A DNA stretch of 5,369 nucleotides from Clostridiales bacterium (GTDB lineage Bacteria; Bacillota; Clostridia; Christensenellales; JAISNN01). The stretch's first letter is position 1. Every line of letters begins with the position of its first letter. The DNA is taken from the NCBI GenBank assembly GCA_031273965.1, contig JAISQX010000210.1, positions 1 to 5,369 on the forward strand, in the 5' to 3' direction. This document shows, in pieces, positions 1-4,791 of the stretch. The notes below the pieces were generated by a model. That model saw only the letters and a program-made list of their open reading frames with translations. It ran no database searches and had not been told where the DNA came from. The translations under genes and the position numbers were made by a program.

Positions 1-24
1 TTGAAATATTTTTCTTTCTGTCAT
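1..24 (-). CDS. pnp: Start of polynucleotide phosphorylase gene (partial, first 8 codons)
   Basis: Only the first eight codons are inside the window, reading MTERKIFQ before the left edge. An ATG lies 5 nt after a strong GGGAGGG ribosome binding site. The peptide fits the usual start of PNPase, which has a short polar lead, then a Phe, then an acidic Ala-Gly-Arg segment that would fall outside the window. PNPase is the 3'-to-5' phosphorolytic exoribonuclease of RNA decay. The gene follows rpsO in very many bacteria, and here it lies downstream of rpsO on the same strand with 153 nt between them. The identification therefore rests on gene order, ribosome binding site and eight residues. Another small gene start cannot be excluded. 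Confidence 0.6.
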
Positions 25-28
25 TTTT

Positions 29-35
29 CCCTCCC
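29..35 (-). promoter_or_regulatory. Ribosome binding site of the presumed pnp
   Basis: The minus strand reads GGGAGGG, followed by five bases (four A) and the ATG at 24-22. This site is the main reason for calling a gene start at the very edge of the window. Confidence 0.65.
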
Positions 36-62
36 GCGTTTGCCAATCTACCCCGGCAAAGC
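36..62 (-). promoter_or_regulatory. Hairpin abutting the pnp ribosome binding site
   Basis: In the minus-strand RNA, GCUUUGCC pairs with GGCAAA-C-GC (8 bp with one bulged base) around a 10-nt loop. The stem ends directly next to the GGGAGGG ribosome binding site. In E. coli a structured pnp leader is cut by RNase III and used in PNPase autoregulation. A similar role here is inference from position only. Confidence 0.35.
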
Positions 63-112
63 TTGTTTTATTTACAAAATATTTTTTCTTTATTTCCGAT
101 TTATTTTGTTAC

Positions 113-118
113 ATTATA
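113..118 (-). promoter_or_regulatory. Possible -10 box for pnp
   Basis: The minus strand contains TATAAT inside the self-complementary octamer ATTATAAT (113-120), about 90 nt upstream of the presumed pnp start. No good -35 box lies 16-18 nt upstream (best is TAAGAG), and the same box also reads TATAAT on the plus strand. It is a weak call, supported mainly by the need for a pnp promoter after the rpsO stem-loop. Confidence 0.25.
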
Positions 119-124
119 ATACAA

Positions 125-168
125 ATATTCCGTTTCTCTTACCGAATATTTTAAGAAAAACGGAATAT
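125..168 (-). terminator. Stem-loop after rpsO (terminator or processing site)
   Basis: Positions 125-141 pair with 152-168 (17 bp) around a 10-nt loop, starting 9 nt past the rpsO stop codon. The single imperfect pair (136/157) is C-A in plus-strand RNA but a G-U wobble in minus-strand RNA, so the structure is complete only in the rpsO transcript. The run after the stem on the minus strand (UUGUAUUAU) is only weakly U-rich, so read-through into pnp is plausible. A better T-run (172-179) lies on the plus-strand side, but no plus-strand gene enters it in this window. Confidence 0.55.
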
Positions 169-177
169 CGATTTTTT

Positions 178-654
178 TTATTTCCTGAGTTTTAGTTCGG
201 CTATGATTGCTCTGTAACGCTCAATATCCTTTTCTTTTAGATAATTCAAAAGGCTTCTTCTCGCGCCCACCATTTTTAGAAGACCGCGTCTGCTATGATT
301 GTCCTTTTTATGGACGGTCAAATGTTCGTTAAGCTTTGCGATGCGTTGCGTCAAAAGCGCTATTTGCACTTCCGCCGAACCCGTGTCACCCTCGTGTCTC
401 GCAAATTTTTCGATAACTTCCGTCTTTTTGTTTTCTTTTTTGACAGCTTCGACGATTATCTCGTCCGCAACAATGTTCTCCTCTTTGACGTCAACGGCTT
501 TTTCCGTCGTAACGTCCTCTTCTTTGACTTCAACCGCCGCTTCCGTCGTAACGTTTTCTTCTTTGACTTCAACCGCCGCTTCCGCCGTAACGTTTTCCTC
601 TTTGACTTCAACCGCCGTTTCTGCAGCTTCGTCGTTTTTAATAATTTCGTCCAT
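178..654 (-). CDS. rpsO: 30S ribosomal protein S15 with acidic repeat extension
   Basis: This is ribosomal protein S15, an early-binding small-subunit protein that contacts a 16S rRNA three-way junction and helps form the intersubunit bridge. The core (residues about 72-158) is full length and well conserved: DTGSAEVQ at 90-97, the HKKDNHSRRGLL block at 115-126, and ARRSLLNYL at 131-139. The family is usually near 89 residues; this product has 158. The extra N-terminal part of about 70 residues holds four 13-residue repeats of the form AVEVKEENVTTEA (residues 14-65), with 24 acidic and 6 basic residues and no Arg. The start is firm: AAGGAGGA lies 6 nt before the ATG, and I see no internal Met or ribosome binding site ahead of the core. 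Presumed pnp follows on the same strand. S15 identity is certain; the role of the extension is unknown. Confidence 0.96.
   Translation of the reverse strand: MDEIIKNDEAAETAVEVKEENVTAEAAVEVKEENVTTEAAVEVKEEDVTTEKAVDVKEENIVADEIIVEAVKKENKKTEVIEKFARHEGDTGSAEVQIALLTQRIAKLNEHLTVHKKDNHSRRGLLKMVGARRSLLNYLKEKDIERYRAIIAELKLRK
460..615 (-). repeat. Four 39-bp in-frame tandem repeats inside rpsO
   Basis: Four consecutive 39-bp units (577-615, 538-576, 499-537, 460-498) encode residues 14-65 of S15. By eye, the first two differ at 2 of 39 bases and the second and third at about 5. The fourth is more diverged (AVDVKEENIVADE). Near identity at the DNA level points to recent in-frame tandem duplication, and copy number may vary between strains. 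Confidence 0.9.
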
Positions 655-762
655 TTTTTCTCCTCCTTATTTTGGACACCGCAATCTTTAGAAAAATGCG
701 GTTATTAGCCTTTCGCGGCGTATTGCGTCGGAGCCGAATCGCCGAACATCGCAAAAGGTACT
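655..762 (-). promoter_or_regulatory. Structured 5' leader of rpsO, possible S15 autoregulatory RNA
   Basis: From the predicted transcript start near 762, the minus-strand RNA can form an outer 9-bp helix. CCUUUUGCG (758-750) pairs with CGCGAAAGG (717-709), with one U-G pair. A UCGG/CCGA hairpin lies inside it (745-742 with 731-728). A second hairpin, ACCGCA/UGCGGU (702-697 with 683-678), ends about 9 nt before the ribosome binding site. S15 represses its own mRNA through leader structures in several bacterial groups, and those structures differ by lineage. Assigning this leader to that role is inference; the pairings are seen directly. The AAGGAGGA ribosome binding site is at 661-668. Confidence 0.45.
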
Positions 763-768
763 TGGAAC

Positions 769-797
769 ATGATATCACATTTTTCGGTAATAGTAAA
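769..797 (-). promoter_or_regulatory. Promoter of rpsO
   Basis: On the minus strand a -35 box TTTACT (797-792, 4 of 6) is 17 nt from a -10 box TATCAT (774-769, 5 of 6). The -10 is preceded by TGA, giving an extended TGN element. This puts the transcript start near 762, about four bases before the leader helix. An alternative pair, TTGAAA with TATTAC at 17 nt, lies just upstream and is weaker at the -10. Confidence 0.6.
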
Positions 798-970
798 GTG
801 TTTTAACGTTTTCAAAAAAAATAATTTTTCTCATTTTTTCAACTTTCGGCGCGGCATATTCCCCTTTTTTACAGGTAAGTCTATCTGCGGCATTTTTTGC
901 TCATTGCAAAACCTCTTAACGACGAGTCGCAATCAACATGACCCGAATAGATTAACGGGGTAAAACTTTG
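798..970. other. Intergenic stretch with no recognised gene
   Basis: This AT-rich stretch lies between the lipoprotein terminator and the rpsO promoter. I found no tRNA, no credible coding frame and no strong promoter. There is a small inverted repeat, TTTTGC-TCATT-GCAAAA (895-911), without a T-run. Minus-strand frames starting at ATG here are only about seven codons long. Confidence 0.6.
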
Positions 971-971
971 C

Positions 972-1006
972 AAAAACAACGGAACAGATAAAATTATCTA
1001 TTCCGT
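972..1006 (-). terminator. Rho-independent terminator of the lipoprotein gene
   Basis: Positions 979-990 pair with 995-1006 (12 bp) around a 4-nt loop. In minus-strand RNA the one imperfect pair becomes a U-G wobble. The stem is followed by UGUUUUUG, with the U-run at 976-972. It ends transcription about 65 nt after the stop codon of the gene at 1071-2603. Strand is supported both by the wobble and by the U-run. Confidence 0.8.
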
Positions 1007-1070
1007 CAAAATTATTGTATTTTTTTAGAAACGGTATTAACCGACAATCGCAAAGAATCTACTTACGGGC

Positions 1071-2603
1071 TTATTTATTTTCTTCTTTTTCACGCGCATC
1101 ATACGCGGTTTGGTCGTCGCCGCTAAACTTGCCGAGCCTTTGAAGAACGGAATCTTCCCAATCCTCCGCGGGGAGATAACCCTCTTCTCCCGTAAGGACT
1201 ATTCTGTGAAGATAATCGTAATTATTGTTGTAAATAAAATACAAGTATTCTATCTTTCCGTGAGTTCTGAATATAGGAGCGTTCCAAGTGCCGTCAAAGC
1301 CGGACATTATCAATACTTTGACCTTGTCTTCCGGCGCAAACGAGCTGTATTCGCCTTTTTCATCGGCTATGGCGCCGTTGTAAATATTTATCTTAACCGC
1401 GCATAATTTCCCCGAACCGTTGTGGAATATGACGTTGTAACGCCCGTCTTCCCCCATACTCTTTACGCTCAAAAGAGTCGCCGCGCCCCCGTAAACCTTA
1501 ACCGGCTTTGGAAGCGTATCCTTTGCTCCCTCGTGATACGCATTTCTTTCAAGGTCTCCCGAATAATATAATACCGTCGAGTTCTCGCTTACCAATATCC
1601 CGCCCGCGACGGGTACAAACACCGTCTGTGCGGCGCTTGCAATATATTTTACCGTATCCCTATTAAAGGAATAATTTCCCTCCGCAAAGGTATAGACAAA
1701 CAACCCTTCCGCATTGTTGCCTGCCGTATCGAGGTGTTGTCTGTTTGCATACACAATAAGGTTAGCGCCGTCAAATTTCGCCGAAACCGGAGTATAGTTA
1801 TATACTCTGTATTTTAGATCGTCGGCGCCGAACCAACTTGTCTTATCAATAAAATATGCATTGTCGGATACTAAAGTTTTTATATCTTTTCCGTTTGTCG
1901 CTTTGATTTCGTTATGCGTATATCCCGTTTTCGTTTCACCCGAATTTTTTGTGTAAACCACATAATTCCAAATATCGGGAAAACCGTTTTTGGAATAATA
2001 GGGAGCTTTCGGAACGAGGAAATTTGCGACTCCCGTATCGACCGTCGTAATTTTGAAATTATTCTTCTTCAAGTCGATTGCCTTCAGATCGGTGCCGTCA
2101 AGATAGATAAAATAATTTTCCGTTACTTTATATTTAACGCTCGCGGATTTTATAGTGGCGATTTTTTTAGTTTTTGTTCCGTCTATTTTTGTTCTCATAA
2201 CGAGTGTTTGACTTGAAAGGACGTTGCCGTTCTTGTCTTTTGACGGATTTGGCGTCACATAATATATCCATTCTCCAAAAATATACAATCCTCCGTCCGC
2301 GTAATCCGTAAAGAACGCCTGAGGAATTATTGTTTCTAAGCCGCCGACGATATTTCCGTCGGAATCAATTTTTGAACGCATAATCGCGCCTTTTACCACG
2401 TTGCCGCTTTTATTGTCGGCGGTAAGCGTTGTTTTACCGTTGACAAAATAGATATACTCGCCTTGTTGCACCACAAGCGAGCCGTTCCCGATAACATCGG
2501 CGGACGAGTCTCCTCCGGGAATCTTGGTTATACAAGATGCAAGCGAAAAAATCATAACGGCGATAAGCGCCGCAAAAATGATTTTGTAAAGTCTTTTTTT
2601 CAT
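1071..2603 (-). CDS. Lipoprotein of unknown function with beta-propeller-like repeats
   Basis: The product (510 residues) starts with a lipoprotein signal peptide: MKKR, a hydrophobic stretch at about 5-20, then the lipobox LASC with the modified Cys at residue 24. It is predicted to be anchored on the outer face of the membrane. The mature part is rich in short strands with aromatic pairs followed by basic and K-x-D-G turns, for example GEYIYFVNG (48-56), MRSKIDSDG (75-83), EWIYYVT (111-117), VMRTKIDG (135-142) and IEYLYFIYNN (451-460). This recalls the beta-propeller-like repeats of DUF5050-type proteins. No catalytic motif was recognised. The C-terminus (about 475-510) is charged. The start is supported by ACGGAG a few bases before the ATG and by the signal peptide. 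It is a single-gene unit with its own promoter and terminator. Substrate or partner is unknown. Confidence 0.85.
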   Translation of the reverse strand: MKKRLYKIIFAALIAVMIFSLASCITKIPGGDSSADVIGNGSLVVQQGEYIYFVNGKTTLTADNKSGNVVKGAIMRSKIDSDGNIVGGLETIIPQAFFTDYADGGLYIFGEWIYYVTPNPSKDKNGNVLSSQTLVMRTKIDGTKTKKIATIKSASVKYKVTENYFIYLDGTDLKAIDLKKNNFKITTVDTGVANFLVPKAPYYSKNGFPDIWNYVVYTKNSGETKTGYTHNEIKATNGKDIKTLVSDNAYFIDKTSWFGADDLKYRVYNYTPVSAKFDGANLIVYANRQHLDTAGNNAEGLFVYTFAEGNYSFNRDTVKYIASAAQTVFVPVAGGILVSENSTVLYYSGDLERNAYHEGAKDTLPKPVKVYGGAATLLSVKSMGEDGRYNVIFHNGSGKLCAVKINIYNGAIADEKGEYSSFAPEDKVKVLIMSGFDGTWNAPIFRTHGKIEYLYFIYNNNYDYLHRIVLTGEEGYLPAEDWEDSVLQRLGKFSGDDQTAYDAREKEENK

Positions 2604-2667
2604 TATTTACTCCGTTTTTTTTAAACCGATAGGTCACTTATTTATGCCGACCGAATATATTTTTATA

Positions 2668-2696
2668 ATTATACTAGTTATCTTATCAAATGTCAA
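2668..2696 (-). promoter_or_regulatory. Perfect consensus promoter of the lipoprotein gene
   Basis: On the minus strand TTGACA (2696-2691) is separated by exactly 17 nt from TATAAT (2673-2668). The transcript would start near 2661, leaving a leader of roughly 58 nt before the ATG at 2603. A full match in both boxes and spacing suggests strong basal housekeeping-sigma transcription unless a repressor intervenes. Confidence 0.9.
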
Positions 2697-2949
2697 CAAT
2701 TTGTCACCGATAATTTTGCATGACTCTCACGTAAAAAGCGCAAATCCTCACGACGGGCGGCTCTTTTAGGTTGGTCGCTTCGTTGGCGAACCGTAAACGT
2801 AAAACGATAAATTGCGCCAATTACCGACGTAAAACAAGTACAATCGGCGAATTAAGCTTATGCGAAATGAACGGGAGCCCTTTAAATTAGGGCTTGCGCA
2901 TTTTACCGCTTAAGCCCTATGACACGAGTTTTGGTCTACGCAAAAATAT
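2697..2949. other. Intergenic region between divergent promoters, no gene recognised
   Basis: These roughly 250 bases lie behind both divergent promoters and hold no credible coding frame or tRNA. They contain a small hairpin near 2769-2792, an ACGTAAAA motif at 2729, 2797 and 2827, and a larger imperfect palindrome at 2852-2919. I see no convincing promoter that would transcribe them; a TACAAT box at 2839-2844 lacks a good -35. Confidence 0.5.
2852..2919. repeat. Imperfect long inverted repeat with alternative pairing
   Basis: Three nested pairings are visible: TTAAGC (2852-2857) with GCTTAA (2908-2913), AAATG (2865-2869) with CATTT (2899-2903), and AGCCCT (2876-2881) with AGGGCT (2889-2894). 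A competing 8-bp pairing joins TAGGGCTT (2888-2895) to AAGCCCTA (2912-2919). The two folds are mutually exclusive. It could be an unrecognised small RNA, a protein-binding palindrome or a relic of a small mobile element. Nothing in the sequence decides between these. Confidence 0.45.
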
Positions 2950-2978
2950 TTTACATTTGCATCAAAATGTGTTATACT
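2950..2978 (+). promoter_or_regulatory. Promoter of the dehydrogenase-DUF4364 operon
   Basis: TTTACA (2950-2955, 5 of 6) and TATACT (2973-2978, 5 of 6) are separated by 17 nt, and the -10 is preceded by TGT, an extended -10. The transcript start would be near 2985, giving a leader of about 125 nt. Confidence 0.8.
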
Positions 2979-2984
2979 ATTAAA

Positions 2985-3109
2985 AATAATGCTTTCCGAC
3001 GCTAAAATTCTTTTTTTTTTGCGTCGCGCCGCAAAGAGCCGTTAGATATTTTTTTCTACGCCGCTTTCGGCGTCAAAGTTATTAAATCTCGTTGGGAGAG
3101 TTTTTTTAG
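2985..3109 (+). promoter_or_regulatory. Structured 5' leader upstream of the dehydrogenase gene
   Basis: The leader can form CGACGC/GCGTCG (2997-3002 with 3021-3026, loop mostly T) and ACGCCG-CTTT-CGGCGT (3058-3073). The second hairpin competes with a longer pairing of CGCCG-C-AAAG (3027-3036, one bulge) with CTTTCGGCG (3064-3072). No terminator-type T-run follows either stem. The ribosome binding site GGGAG at 3094-3098 is about 11 nt from the ATG. It matches no riboswitch class I know. Confidence 0.4.
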
Positions 3110-4126
3110 ATGAAAGGCTGGCAAATCACATCAAAAGGTGTTTTTTCACCGATAGAAAGAGAAGCGACCGTACTAAAAGAAGGACAAGTCAAAATACGCA
3201 TAACAAAATCGGCGCTTACCTCTACGGACAGCGCTTTATATGCGGGATTGGGAGAATATCCGATTATCCCCGTACGCGCGGCTATGGGCGTCATAAGCGA
3301 ATCCATATCCGACGAATTTAAAAAAGGAGAAAAGGTCATAATCTCCCCTTATATAAGCAAAACCGCAAAGGATTCGCGCACTCACGGTCATTCTGAAAAC
3401 GAAAAAGATATATTATATTCGGACATCGACATAATGGGCGTCACGGTAGACGGTTTTTTGAGAGACTTTGTCGACCTGCCTATACAAAACGTCATACCCA
3501 TGCCGGAGAGTATTGACGACAGCGAGGCGGTTTTTGTAGAGCACATAGCGCTTGCATTGAAGACTATAAGCATACTCGGCATAGAAAAAAATCAATACGT
3601 CGCGATATTGGGCGCAAATTCGCTCTGTAACATCTTTGCGCAACTCGTTCTCTATTATCACGGAATCCCGATAATAATAGACTCAAACACCGAATTTCTC
3701 AACATCTGCCGCTCAAACGGTATTTACTACACAATAAATCCCACGGAAACCGATTGCATAAACCGCGTATTGGAGATTACCGGAGGCAAGATGGCGGAGC
3801 ATGTCGTTTTTGAATCGCGCGCTCGTCTTCCCTTTTATTCCGCGTTGTCGCTCGCCCGTAAAAAAGGTCGCGTCGCCCTGATGGGTTTTAATATCTTTAC
3901 CGATAAATTAGATATAAACATCACTCCCCTTCTAAAAAAGCAACTGACTTGCATAGGGATAAACAACGGCTACAACGAAATTCCTTCGGCGGTAAACATA
4001 TTGGCGAACAAAATCTTGAAGTTTGATTCCCTCGTCAGTCACAGGATAAGCTTTGATAACGCTCCCGAGATAATAAAGGACATGAGCGTCAACCCGTTGA
4101 ATTACCGTTCGGTGATAATCAACTGA
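3110..4126 (+). CDS. Medium-chain dehydrogenase/reductase homologue, metal sites degenerate
   Basis: The 338-residue product has the length and order of the zinc-type medium-chain dehydrogenases: a GroES-like N-terminal domain (about 1-130), a Rossmann domain (about 150-280) and a return to the N-terminal fold. Comparison with the family pattern from memory shows losses. The catalytic Cys region reads SALTSTD (34-40), the Gly-His-Glu motif is replaced by V55-R56-A57, and the structural-zinc lobe (about 80-110) has no Cys. The Gly motif is GANSLC (168-173). Retained are E144, the DGF turn (114-116) and the acidic D191 expected for NAD binding. The DUF4364 gene follows after 54 nt. A zinc-dependent alcohol dehydrogenase activity looks unlikely; it may be a non-zinc reductase or a binding protein. 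Family assignment is firm, activity is unknown. Confidence 0.85.
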   Translation: MKGWQITSKGVFSPIEREATVLKEGQVKIRITKSALTSTDSALYAGLGEYPIIPVRAAMGVISESISDEFKKGEKVIISPYISKTAKDSRTHGHSENEKDILYSDIDIMGVTVDGFLRDFVDLPIQNVIPMPESIDDSEAVFVEHIALALKTISILGIEKNQYVAILGANSLCNIFAQLVLYYHGIPIIIDSNTEFLNICRSNGIYYTINPTETDCINRVLEITGGKMAEHVVFESRARLPFYSALSLARKKGRVALMGFNIFTDKLDINITPLLKKQLTCIGINNGYNEIPSAVNILANKILKFDSLVSHRISFDNAPEIIKDMSVNPLNYRSVIIN

Positions 4127-4165
4127 TTTTTGAATGAAAACAACTCGTCGTTACCGAAAAACACA

Positions 4166-4170
4166 AAAGG
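4166..4170 (+). promoter_or_regulatory. Ribosome binding site of the DUF4364 gene
   Basis: AAAGG lies 10 nt before the ATG at 4181. The spacing is slightly long and the match is partial, so initiation may be moderate. A second, weaker AAAGA lies closer, at 4173-4177. Confidence 0.45.
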
Positions 4171-4180
4171 TTAAAGACAA

Positions 4181-4693
4181 ATGAACGATATTGCCGTAAG
4201 CAGATTAATAGTGCTGTTCACAGTAGAGCACATGGAATTTCCCACAAGCGAAGACACTTTGCTCGAAATTTGCACGTCCGCAAACGAATGGCTCGAATAT
4301 TTTATCTGCAAAAGCGCAATTAAAGAACTAACGGAAGCGGGTCTGCTTTGCAACCCGCCCACCAACAAAAAACTATATATAATCACCGCGGACGGAACCG
4401 CTTGTTTGGGGCACTTCTTTCATCGCATTCCCGTCTCATTACGCGACGAAATCGCCGCTTATCTAAAGGAAAACAGGCAGAAACACAAGCGCAAACAGGA
4501 ATATACAAGCGACTATTACAAAAACCTTGACGGCACTTACACTCTTATTTTAAAGATCAACGACTCTGTGAACACGCTTTTTGAATTGCGTTTAATCGTC
4601 CAGAACCGGCATGACGCAAAATGGATTTACAAAAATTGGGTGGATAAAGCCTCCACGGTGTACGGATCGGTATATGAAATCTTAAATGAATAA
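4181..4693 (+). CDS. DUF4364 family protein, probable winged-helix regulator
   Basis: The 170-residue product matches my memory of the DUF4364 family, found mainly in Clostridia and regarded as winged-helix transcriptional regulators, though largely uncharacterised. The N-terminal half (about 1-75) has the helix-turn-helix layout. The segment FICKSAIKELTEAGLL (41-56) resembles a recognition-helix region, followed by a beta-wing with KKLYIITADG (63-72). Next comes a conserved-looking HRIPVSLRDEIAAYL (81-95), a basic stretch (99-106, KQ-KHKRK-like) and a C-terminal strand-rich domain with DGTYTLILKI (117-126). The gene lies 54 nt after the dehydrogenase homologue and no terminator lies between them, so the two are probably co-transcribed. 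Whether it regulates its neighbour is not shown. A terminator follows 20 nt after the stop. Confidence 0.85.
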   Translation: MNDIAVSRLIVLFTVEHMEFPTSEDTLLEICTSANEWLEYFICKSAIKELTEAGLLCNPPTNKKLYIITADGTACLGHFFHRIPVSLRDEIAAYLKENRQKHKRKQEYTSDYYKNLDGTYTLILKINDSVNTLFELRLIVQNRHDAKWIYKNWVDKASTVYGSVYEILNE

Positions 4694-4712
4694 TTACTCA
4701 TTCCGAAAGAAA

Positions 4713-4755
4713 ATGCGGGAAGAGACCTTTTTTCTAAAAAGTTCTCTTCCCGCAT
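4713..4755. terminator. Bidirectional terminator between convergent genes
   Basis: Positions 4713-4732 and 4736-4755 form a 20-bp stem with one mismatch and a 3-nt loop. The plus strand continues with ATTTATTT. The minus strand continues with TTTCTTTC (4712-4705). It can therefore serve both the DUF4364 operon and the convergent phosphoesterase gene. The lower 12 bp are GC-containing and perfect, and the inner part is A/T runs. Confidence 0.85.
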
Positions 4756-4791
4756 ATTTATTTCCGCTCTTAATCGTAAACCCGTCGAAGC

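Noticed and set aside
171..179. T-run after the 125-168 stem as a plus-strand terminator
   Set aside because: No plus-strand gene leads into it here, and the stem has a C-A mismatch in plus-strand RNA but a G-U pair in the rpsO-strand RNA.
1..195. Plus-strand frame of 64 codons at the left edge
   Set aside because: It starts with TTG at the window edge, is very rich in Phe and Leu from AT-rich sequence, and runs through the rpsO stem-loop and pnp leader.
460..615. Tandem repeats as a CRISPR array
   Set aside because: The units are contiguous without spacers, are in frame and encode protein repeats.
295..708. Two plus-strand open frames opposite rpsO (295-708 and 299-691)
   Set aside because: They are antisense shadows of the rpsO repeats, which lack stops because of their biased codons. 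Neither has a ribosome binding site or recognisable protein features.
769..963. Plus-strand frame of 64 codons between rpsO and the lipoprotein gene
   Set aside because: It has no ribosome binding site, overlaps the rpsO promoter, and has a Phe-rich composition typical of AT-rich noncoding DNA.
1110..2216. Plus-strand frames opposite the lipoprotein gene (1110-1406, 1914-2216)
   Set aside because: They are antisense to a well supported coding region and show no initiation signals or recognised motifs.
2434..2637. Minus-strand frame overlapping the lipoprotein start
   Set aside because: It is in another frame than the signal peptide and lipobox, and the ACGGAG ribosome binding site fits the start at 2603.
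2740..2800. Possible tRNA-like hairpin in the divergent intergenic region
   Set aside because: Only one short stem-loop near 2769-2792 forms. There is no acceptor stem, anticodon arm or TTCRA-type T-loop.
3106..3661. Minus-strand frames opposite the dehydrogenase gene
   Set aside because: They are shadows of a gene with a clear promoter, ribosome binding site and family match on the plus strand.
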